Part shown: positions 1-7,531 of the stretch, in pieces | Layout: each line of letters starts with the position of its first letter | Numbering within the stretch: position 1 is the first letter of the stretch | Source of the DNA: Psychrobacter lutiphocae DSM 21542 | Lineage (GTDB): Bacteria; Pseudomonadota; Gammaproteobacteria; Pseudomonadales; Moraxellaceae | Direction of reading: 5' to 3' | Assembly (NCBI RefSeq): GCF_000382145.1 | Contig: NZ_KB907623.1 | Location: forward strand, 90,807-154,806 | Length of the DNA: 64,000 nt | Notes under the pieces: model-generated | Seen by the model: the letters and a program-made list of their open reading frames with translations, nothing else | Databases searched by the model: none | What the model was told of the DNA's origin: nothing | Made by a program: the position numbers and the translations under genes

Positions 1-566
1 TCGGTCAAGGGGCTAGCTATTATGTCGATGCAACACAAGTACCTTGGTCAGAGCATTTTAATATGCACAGCTATATCATAGATGAGTTGTATAATTTATT
101 GCGTGAGCAGTTCGCAATTAGCAGTGTGGGTATTACTGGGCATTCTATGGGCGGTCATGGGGCGCTGATGTTTGGCTTTAAATATCCAGGCAAGTTTGTT
201 AGTGTGTCAGCGATTGCGCCTGTGTGTGTCGCAAGCGAATCAGAGTGGGGGCAGGCTGCCTTTGCCGAGTACTTTGGTGCTGACTCTAACCAAGGTGATA
301 GCGCTTGGTCACAGTATGACGCGGTGACAGCAGTTGAGGATGCTGGCAAGCTGTATCCTTCAATATTGGTAGATCAAGGCGGTGCTGATGACTTTTATCT
401 GCAAGGTTATTTGCGTCCAGAAACGCTACAACAGGTGTGCCAGAAAGTCGAGCAGCCGTTAACCTTGCGTTACCATGCTGGCTATGATCATGGCTATTAC
501 TATGTCCAAACCGTTATCGAAGATCATATCGAGCACCATTACAATGCGGCAATGTCTTTAGGTTAA
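1..566 (+). CDS. fghA: S-formylglutathione hydrolase, C-terminal part
   Basis: The gene begins before the window. The open frame runs from base 3, ahead of the first internal ATG at 63. The product hydrolyses S-formylglutathione to formate and glutathione in cytosolic formaldehyde detoxification. Visible are the esterase-D type alpha/beta-hydrolase elements: nucleophile elbow GHSMGGHGAL with the catalytic serine, the acid region DQGGADDFYL, and the catalytic histidine in YDHGYYYV near the end. A preceding GQGASYYVDAT segment is typical of this family. The glutathione-dependent formaldehyde dehydrogenase that normally partners it would lie upstream, outside the window. The identification is firm; only the N-terminal third is missing. 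Confidence 0.9.
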   Translation, partial: GQGASYYVDATQVPWSEHFNMHSYIIDELYNLLREQFAISSVGITGHSMGGHGALMFGFKYPGKFVSVSAIAPVCVASESEWGQAAFAEYFGADSNQGDSAWSQYDAVTAVEDAGKLYPSILVDQGGADDFYLQGYLRPETLQQVCQKVEQPLTLRYHAGYDHGYYYVQTVIEDHIEHHYNAAMSLG

Positions 567-658
567 GATAAAGCGTTTAGCCGCTGTGATAATTGTTATA
601 ATAGTCTTAGTTCTTTATCCCTTTAAATCAAAACTTAAATCAAAAAAAGAGTTTGACT

Positions 659-1369
659 ATGAGCCGTACACAGCAAGCAGCCACCAAGTCCAATTACTTA
701 ATCGCTCCCTCTATTTTATCTGCCGACTTTGCTCGTCTAGGTGAAGAGGTGGATGCGGTATTGGCTGCTGGAGCAGATGTTATCCATTTTGACGTGATGG
801 ATAATCATTATGTGCCCAATTTAACTTTTGGTAGCATGATATGTAAGGCATTGCGCGATTATGGCATTGAGGCACCTATTGACGTGCATTTGATGGTAAC
901 GCCAGTCGATAGCATGATTGAGCAGTTTTTAGAAGCTGGTGCGAGTATTATTACCTTTCATCCAGAGGCCAGCTTGCATGTGGATCGTTCCTTGCAGATG
1001 ATCAAAGATGGTGGCGCTGAGTGTGGCTTGGTATTAAATCCAGCCACGCCTTTGCACCATCTTGATTATGTAATGGATAAGGTTGATCAAATCTTACTGA
1101 TGAGTGTGAACCCAGGCTTTGGCGGTCAGTCCTTTATTGACGGTACACTTGAGAAAGTCAGGCAAGTGCGTCAGCGCATTGATGCCAGCGGTCGAGACAT
1201 CCGTTTGGAAGTCGATGGCGGTGTCAAAGCCAATAATATCAAAGCCATTGCCGAAGCGGGCGCGGATATGTTTGTCGCTGGTTCCGCTATTTTTAATCAG
1301 CCAGATTACAAGCAGGCCATTGATGCGATGCGCCATGAGTTAAGCCTTGTGGGTGCAACCCAAGTTTAG
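659..1369 (+). CDS. rpe: Ribulose-phosphate 3-epimerase
   Basis: Interconverts D-ribulose 5-phosphate and D-xylulose 5-phosphate in the cytosolic pentose phosphate pathway. The TIM-barrel landmarks are in order: [13 protein letters not shown] near the N-terminus, [11 protein letters not shown] and DVHLMV (metal ligands), NPGFGGQ (phosphate loop) and EVDGGV. About 236 residues, close to the usual 220-230 with a short N-terminal tail. A TTG at 653 is in frame, but the AGAG at 648-651 is better spaced for the ATG at 659, so that start is chosen. The next gene starts 18 bp after the stop and is probably cotranscribed. Confidence 0.93.
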   Translation: MSRTQQAATKSNYLIAPSILSADFARLGEEVDAVLAAGADVIHFDVMDNHYVPNLTFGSMICKALRDYGIEAPIDVHLMVTPVDSMIEQFLEAGASIITFHPEASLHVDRSLQMIKDGGAECGLVLNPATPLHHLDYVMDKVDQILLMSVNPGFGGQSFIDGTLEKVRQVRQRIDASGRDIRLEVDGGVKANNIKAIAEAGADMFVAGSAIFNQPDYKQAIDAMRHELSLVGATQV

Positions 1370-1387
1370 TCGATAATAAGTGATGTT

Positions 1388-1723
1388 ATGAGTAATAATA
1401 ATTTAGAGCAACAGGCAAGCCCAAAAAACTCGCCAAGCTTAATTCCCAAAGGCGTCACCATTGGCTTGGCTCTGTTTGCATTGGTGTTAAGCTTGGCAGG
1501 TTATGTGTTTCGCTTACTGGCTGGTGATCCGTTGGCGGATGTTATCCGTCATGCGTCAGTGTTAGTGCCTTTGTTTGTGGTCGTTATCCCTGTCGGCTTT
1601 TGGCTGGGTTCAGTTATTATGAATAAAGTCAAAGGCATGCACATCCAACGCCGTAATGCGTTAACCCTAGGCTGGCTAATTTCTTGTGTCACCATGCTGT
1701 GGTTTATGGGTGCATACAGCTAG
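1388..1723 (+). CDS. Small membrane protein, unknown function
   Basis: A 111-residue protein I do not recognise. A polar N-terminal stretch of about 20 residues is followed by three hydrophobic segments (roughly residues 25-45, 57-78 and 92-108). The loop between the last two is basic (NKVKGMHIQRR), which by the positive-inside rule would be cytoplasmic. It starts 18 bp downstream of rpe on the same strand, so the two may share a transcript. No catalytic motif is visible. Gene status is supported by codon use, length and position; function is open. Confidence 0.7.
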   Translation: MSNNNLEQQASPKNSPSLIPKGVTIGLALFALVLSLAGYVFRLLAGDPLADVIRHASVLVPLFVVVIPVGFWLGSVIMNKVKGMHIQRRNALTLGWLISCVTMLWFMGAYS

Positions 1724-1773
1724 TTTCGTTACGTTAACAGCAGCCTGTTGCTACAACTAAAAAAGGAACCAAT

Positions 1774-2085
1774 TTGTCCCTATTTGATCGCCATTCATTT
1801 TATTATCCGTATCCACAAAATATCCCTAAAGGCTTAATTAAAGCGTTAGTCATTGCTTGTTTACTGATGGGGTTGTCTGGCTTACGTCACGCCCCAGGTT
1901 GGCAAGGCTGGCTGGCTGTCTTTGAGCAATGGCTGTTGATGCTGATTATTTTTCCTTGCGCCACTGCTGTGGTGGCGGTACCGTTTAAATATCGAGATCC
2001 AAGCTTTGAGCTAAAGAACGCTTATTATTTAGGTATGTTTGTGGCATTGCTTTTTACCCTTGCCAAATTGCGTTATTGGCGCTAA
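1774..2085 (+). CDS. Small membrane protein, unknown function (TTG start)
   Basis: A 103-residue protein beginning SLFDRHSFYYPYPQNIPKG, followed by hydrophobic segments near residues 22-38, 45-68 and 83-97, so an integral membrane protein is likely. The start codon appears to be TTG at 1774, with a good AAGGA ribosome site at 1763-1767 six bases upstream and no ATG close by. It follows the preceding small membrane gene by 50 bp on the same strand. I do not recognise a family. The C-terminal end is basic (KLRYWR). Confidence 0.65.
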   Translation: MSLFDRHSFYYPYPQNIPKGLIKALVIACLLMGLSGLRHAPGWQGWLAVFEQWLLMLIIFPCATAVVAVPFKYRDPSFELKNAYYLGMFVALLFTLAKLRYWR

Positions 2086-2140
2086 ATCAATCGCTAAATT
2101 GTTTTTTTAGCGCTTGCTTATATTCGGTTTTTTTAGCAAT

Positions 2141-2284
2141 ATATTTAGGACTTACGCACGAGTGGATATAATGGCAACTGCAAATCATTTATGAATCCTC
2201 TGAAGGTAGAGTCAGACGCTCCATAAATAATAACCAGTCGCTTTTAAAGCCTTGAAACCGTATTTTTGCGTAAGTCCTAATATT
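2141..2284. mobile_element. 134-bp MITE-like element with 5-bp target duplication
   Basis: Perfect 13-bp terminal inverted repeats: TAGGACTTACGCA at 2146-2158 and its reverse complement at 2267-2279. The element is immediately flanked on both sides by ATATT (2141-2145 and 2280-2284), a clean 5-bp direct duplication. No open frame fits inside 134 bp, so it must be non-autonomous. An inner inverted pair (ATTTATG and CATAAAT) adds symmetry. It fills most of the gap between two small genes. The mobilising transposase is not in the window. Confidence 0.85.
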
Positions 2285-2390
2285 TTGTTGTAGTAAGTTG
2301 TTGCAACTCATTGCAACAATTCAGGCTTGAAATTAAGCATCAAAGCGTCCATTGTAATAGATACACAAGCCAATTCGAGGTAAAATAAGT

Positions 2391-2723
2391 ATGGTGTTTG
2401 ATTCTAAAAAAGATAAGTTTGACACTGAAATGGACACAGAAACCAGTGAGCGCCGTACGCGTCAAAGCTCGGGATTTGTACAAGAGACTGTGCTTGAGCT
2501 GGTTGAAAATGATCAAGGTCAAATTGTACTACGTGATGCAGCGGATACAGATGAGCCGCTAGTTACTATTGATTTTTCAAGTAAAGTAAAAGACATACTA
2601 GGTAGTGATGCCCAATTCATTGGACATAAGATGATTCATGCTGCTATCCAAGAAGTAATGCAGCGTCAAGTCAGTCTCTGGCATGCCAATGTCTTTGATG
2701 AAGAGCCAGAGCACTTTAGCTAG
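2391..2723 (+). CDS. Conserved-looking acidic protein, unknown function
   Basis: A 110-residue soluble protein I do not recognise. The first 30 residues are charged and low in hydrophobicity (VFDSKKDKFDTEMD...). The remainder looks folded, alternating strand-like stretches (ETVLELVEND, GQIVLRD, PLVTIDFSS) with a helix near AAIQEVMQRQVSLW. There is no signal peptide or membrane segment. It stands alone between a MITE and a repeat element, with the ribosomal protein genes converging from the other side. The codon pattern is like its neighbours, so I take it as a real gene. Confidence 0.65.
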   Translation: MVFDSKKDKFDTEMDTETSERRTRQSSGFVQETVLELVENDQGQIVLRDAADTDEPLVTIDFSSKVKDILGSDAQFIGHKMIHAAIQEVMQRQVSLWHANVFDEEPEHFS

Positions 2724-2822
2724 AATTTTTTGAGCTAAACTTTATTAGCTACTAAATTTTATTAGCTTCTAAACTTTATTAGTTACTTTGGTAATAGTCA
2801 ATAGTGACTGCTAATTAAGTTA

Positions 2823-2924
2823 TACCTTTTCTAAAAAACAACCTATCTTTGTCAAACTCGTTGAACCTACTGTATGTAGCGTTTGTACTCGTTTTCCTCG
2901 ATAGCTTAATTTTTAGATTTGGTA
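2823..2924 (+). mobile_element. TACC/GGTA repeat element, copy 1 (102 bp)
   Basis: First of four copies. The left end is TACCTTTTCTAAAA and the right end reverse-complements to TACCAAATCTAAAA. The flanks are TTA at 2820-2822 and TTA at 2925-2927, a 3-bp TNA duplication. It is closest in sequence to the copy at 57235. It has no coding capacity. Confidence 0.85.
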
Positions 2925-2964
2925 TTAAATCTAACAGCTAATCTAATAAAAAATCAGCAAACAA

Positions 2965-3007
2965 AAAGAAAGAGGCTGGTTATCACTGATAACCGGCCTC
3001 TTTCTTT
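2965..3007. terminator. Bidirectional intrinsic terminator
   Basis: A near-perfect 20-bp stem: AAAGAAAGAGGCTGGTTATC, loop ACT, then the complementary arm ending in CTCTTTCTTT. It lies between the convergent 2391 gene and rpmG and has A-rich and T-rich tails on both sides, so it can serve either strand. Confidence 0.8.
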
Positions 3008-3081
3008 GTTCTAAAACCAAAAAGCTTCTAAAATTAATAAGCTTTTAAAGTGAATAAGCGATACGCTTACTCAGTAATAAA

Positions 3082-3237
3082 TTACTTGATTTTAGCTTCT
3101 TTGAAGATTACATGCTTGCGTACTTTAGGATCAAACTTTTTGATCTCCATTTTGCCAGGCATAGTACGTTTGTTTTTGGTAGTGGTGTAGAAGTAACCAG
3201 TACCTGCAGTAGATACCAACTTGATCTTGTCTCTCAT
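3082..3237 (-). CDS. rpmG: 50S ribosomal protein L33
   Basis: A 51-residue basic protein reading [20 protein letters not shown] at its start and ending FKEAKIK. This is the standard bacterial L33 of the large ribosomal subunit. The [14 protein letters not shown] and [15 protein letters not shown] segments are diagnostic. It lacks the CXXC zinc pairs, so it is the zinc-independent form. It follows rpmB by 80 bp on the same strand, the conserved rpmB-rpmG order of gammaproteobacteria. A strong terminator lies about 75 bp downstream. Confidence 0.95.
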   Translation of the reverse strand: MRDKIKLVSTAGTGYFYTTTKNKRTMPGKMEIKKFDPKVRKHVIFKEAKIK

Positions 3238-3317
3238 GATGCTTTCCTATTAAATTATAAAAGTAAGAGGCTGTAATAATTAATGAATGACAGCCATCTT
3301 GTTAGCCGATTAGATGA

Positions 3318-3554
3318 CTATACTTTTTCACCTTTGGCACGTAAATCAGCAAGCACTTTATCAATGCCATGCTTATCAATAATACGCAAACCTTTAGTAG
3401 AAACGCGAAGACGGACAAAACGGTTTTCTGACTCTACCCAAAAACGATGGTTATGTAGATTTGGTAAAAAGCGACGACGGGTTCTGTTCAGCGCATGCGA
3501 AACATTGTTACCCACCTGAGGGCGCTTTCCTGTCACTTGACATACTCGAGACAT
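3318..3554 (-). CDS. rpmB: 50S ribosomal protein L28
   Basis: A 78-residue basic protein, the expected length for L28 of the large subunit. The N-terminus [20 protein letters not shown] and the central [17 protein letters not shown] are characteristic. It is the first gene of the rpmB-rpmG pair. An overlapping frame on the opposite strand (3283-3519) is only a shadow of this highly constrained gene. The start is well placed behind AGGAGT-type bases at 3559-3564 on the complementary strand. Confidence 0.96.
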   Translation of the reverse strand: MSRVCQVTGKRPQVGNNVSHALNRTRRRFLPNLHNHRFWVESENRFVRLRVSTKGLRIIDKHGIDKVLADLRAKGEKV

Positions 3555-4003
3555 GACGGACTCCTAATAAAGTTGTAAGGCATCAGTTGTGGCATGTAAA
3601 TCATGCCAGAATAATAGATTGCCTTAACTACTCAAGATAACGAATCACAATGCGGTTATGGACACATAGGACTGAAACTTGAATAAAATGTTAACAGAAA
3701 ATTATTGGCCAGCCCTTTAATCGCCACAACAAATAAAGGGGAACCATGATAAAATTTTTAAGGGCGTATTTATACCACAGAAATGGTATTTTTTCAAATC
3801 AATTATCCCGCTATTATCGCACAACTTAGCGCAAACGTTAAGTAAAAACCGATAAATAATAACAAAGCTCACAACTTAGCCCACAGCGACCGCTAAAAAT
3901 GGGTTGTTTTTTAATTGAGATGTTAATTATAGGCTACAGCTACAGCACCAGCTAGCCAATGAAGGCAGTTCTAACTTCTTCTACTATCTTGCTTGGCTAA
4001 ATC

Positions 4004-4073
4004 AAAAATCCCCCTTTGAAAAGGGGAACTTGTAATCTTTGAAGATTATTGCATGGTTGGAGGTGGTTTTTTT
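4004..4073 (+). repeat. Left B and A-end modules flanking the DUF559 gene
   Basis: The B module (4004-4031) is a C-run/G-run hairpin, AATCCCCC paired with AAGGGGAACTT. A small AATCTT/AAGATT hairpin follows, then an A-type end GGTTGGAGGTGG with a T-run that overlaps the stop codon of the DUF559 gene. Related modules recur at 4471-4572, 28063-28217 and 40075-40237. Confidence 0.7.
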
Positions 4074-4431
4074 ACAAGCGACTGCGTATAACACTCTCAA
4101 TATGACTAATGACATCAATGGTCTGTGTCAATATTCGCTTATTTTTATATCGTAGCGTTAACAAGCCGATATCTTGTAAACAATTATCTCGGTTAATATC
4201 TGCTTCTAACCCTTGTTTTGTGTAGTGTTGATGGCCATCACATTCTATGATCAGTTTGGCGGATGGGCAGTAAAAGTCAACAATAAAATTAAGTATTGGA
4301 CGTTGGCGATAAAACTGTGCCTTTGCTATTTGTTTTTTACGTAGTTTTGACCACAATAGGCGCTCAGCATCAGTTTGATTACTACGTAATGTCCGTGCTG
4401 GCAGTTTTAAATTATTATTGTACTTTGGCAT
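4072..4431 (-). CDS. DUF559-family endonuclease-like protein
   Basis: A 119-residue protein of the DUF559 family, which is related to Vsr-type and PD-(D/E)XK-like nucleases. Seen are the family hallmarks in order: ARTLRSNQTDAERLLWSKLR, then FYRQRPILNFIVDFYCPSAK, then LIIECDGHQHY, and a C-terminal segment carrying LLTLRYKNKRIL. The acidic VDFYCP aspartate and IIECDG glutamate are the likely metal-binding residues. Activity is unproven for most members of the family. It is not next to a methylase or a mismatch-repair gene. It sits alone between repeat modules, whose A-type T-run overlaps its stop codon. Family assignment is firm; the role as part of a mobile repeat is my inference. Confidence 0.85.
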   Translation of the reverse strand: MPKYNNNLKLPARTLRSNQTDAERLLWSKLRKKQIAKAQFYRQRPILNFIVDFYCPSAKLIIECDGHQHYTKQGLEADINRDNCLQDIGLLTLRYKNKRILTQTIDVISHIESVIRSRL

Positions 4432-4470
4432 AAAAATCCTTTTTTAAGCTAAGTCTGGTCTTGTGAGCAT

Positions 4471-4572
4471 AAAATACCCCTAAATTCTGATAAGGGGGAC
4501 TTGCGACCTTTGCATATACTTCGCAAGATAGCTCCCTTCCTTTTCCAAAGGAAGGGTTGGGGATGGATTTTT
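4471..4572 (+). repeat. Right B and A modules flanking the DUF559 gene
   Basis: The B module (4471-4502) runs from AAAATACCCC to AAGGGGGACTT. The A module (4532-4572) is a hairpin, CCTTCCTTT-TCC-AAAGGAAGG, followed by TTGGGGATGGATTTTT. Between them, CTTGCGA and TTCGCAAG form another short stem. The order B then A repeats that of the left flank, so the gene is bracketed by direct repeats. Confidence 0.7.
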
Positions 4573-4612
4573 GTTGTTAGCTTGTTAGCCAGAGGGTTTT
4601 GTTAAGCATTAA

Positions 4613-5410
4613 CTAGCCTGCTATGAGCATCTCAAGTACGAACTTACTACCGATAAAGCCGATTGCCAATAAGATAAATGCCAAAATAGTCATGTTCGCT
4701 GCTCGGCGACCACGCCAGCCATATTTCCAGTGACCGACCAATAGCGCACCAAATAACAGCCAAGAAATAACGCTAAATACTGTCTTATGAACGATGTGCT
4801 GCCCCAATAGATCATTGACATAAACAAATCCAACTGCCAGTGCAATCGTTAGGATAGTAAATCCAACCAAAATCATATCAAATAACAGCGATTCCATACT
4901 TTGCAGAGATGGTAGTTTATCAACCCAGACTCGGTGATTGGATTTACGTTTGAGCTCTCGAATCTGAAACCGGACAATAAGCGCTTGCAACGCTGCCATC
5001 AACAGCATACAGTAAGCGGCAATGGATAATATAATATGCAGCTCAAGACCAGCGCTGATATCTGGCAATGGCGCATAAGGAGCGATGCCAAAGTAACCAA
5101 GGCTTAATCCAATCATGGCTAAAGGTGTCGCAAAAATACCGAGGCTTAATACAGGGCGGTAAAAGCTAAACATGACATAAAATAGGGTAAAATAAAAACA
5201 AATCAGGCTGGCTGTGTTAAATAGGTTAAAATTAAGGCCATACAAGGTATAGATATTTGGATATAAACAGATAGCATGGGCGACTAAAGCGACCAATAGC
5301 ATGCCAATAGTGAAGCCCTTGGCAATGGGCTTCATCCTAAGTAGTGCCCAGATAAGATGAAAGCTAACCAGGGCGTAAGCGATCAGTGCGATGAGGTATG
5401 CGAGCAACAC
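4613..5410 (-). CDS. ypjD: Inner-membrane protein of the cytochrome c assembly (CcsA-like) family, YpjD
   Basis: A 265-residue polytopic membrane protein with about eight hydrophobic segments, matching the roughly 263-residue YpjD of enterics. The C-terminal half carries the CcsA/CcmC-like core, with histidines near HIILSIAAYCML, GQHIVHKTVFSVISWLLF and VGHWKYGWRG that resemble haem-handling positions. The biochemical role is not established in the family. As in many gammaproteobacteria, it is divergent from ffh. The start appears to be GTG at 5410, preceded by GGGGA ten bases away. No other cytochrome maturation gene is nearby. Confidence 0.85.
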   Translation of the reverse strand: MLLAYLIALIAYALVSFHLIWALLRMKPIAKGFTIGMLLVALVAHAICLYPNIYTLYGLNFNLFNTASLICFYFTLFYVMFSFYRPVLSLGIFATPLAMIGLSLGYFGIAPYAPLPDISAGLELHIILSIAAYCMLLMAALQALIVRFQIRELKRKSNHRVWVDKLPSLQSMESLLFDMILVGFTILTIALAVGFVYVNDLLGQHIVHKTVFSVISWLLFGALLVGHWKYGWRGRRAANMTILAFILLAIGFIGSKFVLEMLIAG

Positions 5411-5850
5411 GGTGATTTGATCCCCAAATAAATCGAGTTAACAGATTAGGCCGTATAATGTCTGATATGCTATTCTGTAAAGCTAATCTTGACCTGTGAT
5501 AGGCTTGTGTGCTGCTAGAGTTAAAAGATACTTATGGACAGTCAGTCTCTAATCTGTCAAAAATCGTTTTTTATCAACGTTTAGCAATACTGCCTACTGA
5601 TAGATAAAACAGTGTAATAGATAGAACAGCGACAGCACTAGCGATGGTAAAATCACAGACAATAAAAGCCTAAGATGCTAATTTAACATAGAATGACTCT
5701 TATTTGCGATTGTTATTGATGCTTATGTGATATTTAAGCTTTATCATTTTGTGTAGAGCGATAATAGCGGACTTGACATTGTCTACGGACAACCGATTTA
5801 ATTAACCAACTCATTTAATTAACTAACTAACGAAAGATTGAGAAGCCTTT
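5411..5850. promoter_or_regulatory. Divergent ypjD/ffh control region
   Basis: A 440-bp AT-rich gap between two diverging genes. The best candidate for ffh is TTGACA at 5773-5778 with TTTAAT at 5797-5802, an 18-bp spacer, giving a leader of about 40 bases. I see no convincing ypjD promoter, no repeat of the families found elsewhere and no coding sequence. Confidence 0.45.
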
Positions 5851-7389
5851 ATGTTTGATACTTTAACCGAACGACTTTCTGGCAGCCTGCGTAAGATTTC
5901 AGGCACAGGTCAATTAACCGAAGATAATATTAAAGATACGTTGCGTGAAGTGCGTATGGCACTGCTTGAAGCCGATGTGGCGTTACCGATCACTCGTGAC
6001 TTTGTGAAGCGTGTTAAAGAAAAGGCGCTGGGTCAAGAAGTACTAAAAGAATTGGCACCAGGTCAAGCCTTCGTCAAAATCGTCTATGACGAACTAACAG
6101 AAATGATGGGCAGTGCCAATCAGCAGCTTGAAATGACAGGTAAGCCGCCGATTGTCTATTTACTCGCTGGTTTGCAAGGTGCAGGTAAGACGACCACTGC
6201 TGGTAAGCTTGCTAAGTACTTGCAAGAGCGTCACAAAAAGAAGGTCATGTTGGTCTCAGCTGACGTCTATCGCCCTGCTGCAATCAAGCAGCTAGAGCAG
6301 GTAGCAGGTCAGGTCAACGCTAAGTTTGTCAACTCAAGCACAGACGAAAATCCAATCGATATTGCCAAACGAGCCATTGAAGAAGCTAAAATTCAATATC
6401 AAGATATCTTGATCATCGATACCGCTGGTCGCCTACATATCGATGAAGAGATGATGGATGAGATTAAGGCGCTAACCGCTGCTGCCAATCCGTCAGAAAC
6501 TCTGTTCGTTGTTGACTCGATGACCGGTCAAGATGCGGCCAACACTGCCAAAGCCTTTAATGACGCCTTGCCTTTAACCGGTGTCATCTTGACCAAGACT
6601 GACGGTGATGCGCGTGGTGGTGCTGCGCTATCGGTACGTGCCATTACAGAGAAGCCGATTAAATTCTTAGGCCGTGGTGAGAAGCTTGATGCACTTGAGC
6701 CGTTCCATCCTGAGCGTATTGCGCAACGTATCTTGGGCATGGGTGACGTCTTAAGTTTGGTTGAAGAAGTCGAGCAAAAGATTGACCGCGATAAAGCCGA
6801 AAAAATGGCGAAAAAAATCCAAAAAGGCGGTGATTTTGACCTTGAGGATTTGCTAACCCAGTTCCAACAAATGAAAAATATGGGCGGCATGGCTGGCTTC
6901 TTAGATAAGATGCCAGGCATGAGTGGTGCAGGTGTCAAAGAGGCACTAGAAGAAGCTAAGCCAGAAGAAAAAGTAAAAGAGATGGAAGCGCTGATCAACT
7001 CGATGACCCCTTATGAGCGCAAAAACCCAGATAAGATTAACCCAAGCCGTAAGCGCCGTATTGCCGCTGGCTCTGGTAAACAGGTTCAAGACATTAACCG
7101 TCTGCTTAAACAGCATAAGCAAATGGCAAAAATGATGAAAATGTTGTCTAAGCCAGAAGGTTTGGGCAAAATGATGAAAGCAGTCCAAAGCCTAACTGGT
7201 ATGGGGGGCGGCGCAGGTGGCGGTGGTCCACTGTTTGGTGGTGGTGCTAAACCTGCTGGCAAAAAAGGTGCTGGTGCTATGCCTCCATTTGGTTTAGATC
7301 CAAACAATATGCCTAGCAAAGAAGATATGGAGCGCCAAATGAAAGATTTGGAAAAACAGCTGCCACCTGATTTTAAGAAGCGTTTTTAA
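5851..7389 (+). CDS. ffh: Signal recognition particle protein Ffh
   Basis: GTPase that binds 4.5S RNA and signal sequences and delivers nascent membrane proteins to FtsY. The N domain covers about residues 1-90. The G domain has GLQGAGKTTTAGKLA (P-loop, near 107), DTAGRLHIDEE (near 190) and TKTDGDARGG (near 248). The M domain from about 325 has methionine-rich helices and the RNA-binding SRKRRIAAGSGK segment. At 512 residues it is longer than the roughly 450 of E. coli. The excess is a glycine-rich linker (near 451-475) and an acidic-basic tail ending PPDFKKRF. Monocistronic, with a strong terminator right after. Confidence 0.97.
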   Translation: MFDTLTERLSGSLRKISGTGQLTEDNIKDTLREVRMALLEADVALPITRDFVKRVKEKALGQEVLKELAPGQAFVKIVYDELTEMMGSANQQLEMTGKPPIVYLLAGLQGAGKTTTAGKLAKYLQERHKKKVMLVSADVYRPAAIKQLEQVAGQVNAKFVNSSTDENPIDIAKRAIEEAKIQYQDILIIDTAGRLHIDEEMMDEIKALTAAANPSETLFVVDSMTGQDAANTAKAFNDALPLTGVILTKTDGDARGGAALSVRAITEKPIKFLGRGEKLDALEPFHPERIAQRILGMGDVLSLVEEVEQKIDRDKAEKMAKKIQKGGDFDLEDLLTQFQQMKNMGGMAGFLDKMPGMSGAGVKEALEEAKPEEKVKEMEALINSMTPYERKNPDKINPSRKRRIAAGSGKQVQDINRLLKQHKQMAKMMKMLSKPEGLGKMMKAVQSLTGMGGGAGGGGPLFGGGAKPAGKKGAGAMPPFGLDPNNMPSKEDMERQMKDLEKQLPPDFKKRF

Positions 7390-7430
7390 TCTAAACCGAT
7401 AAATATTGAATATTGATAGGTTATAAAAAC

Positions 7431-7464
7431 AAAAAGCTAAGCCAGACACTGGCTTAGCTTTTTT
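7431..7464 (+). terminator. Intrinsic terminator of ffh
   Basis: Perfect stem AAAAAGCTAAGCCAG with loop ACA and the complementary arm running into six T's. It lies 42 bp after the ffh stop and may also serve the convergent transporter gene. Confidence 0.88.
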
Positions 7465-7531
7465 AGTTTAACTAAACCATAATCAATTACTGAGTATAAC
7501 TCTTATAAATATTTCTTCCTAGCAGTTCAAT

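Noticed and set aside
3283..3519. 78-codon frame on the plus strand
   Set aside because: It is exactly antisense to rpmB, a highly constrained ribosomal protein gene, and its translation shows no domain-like pattern.
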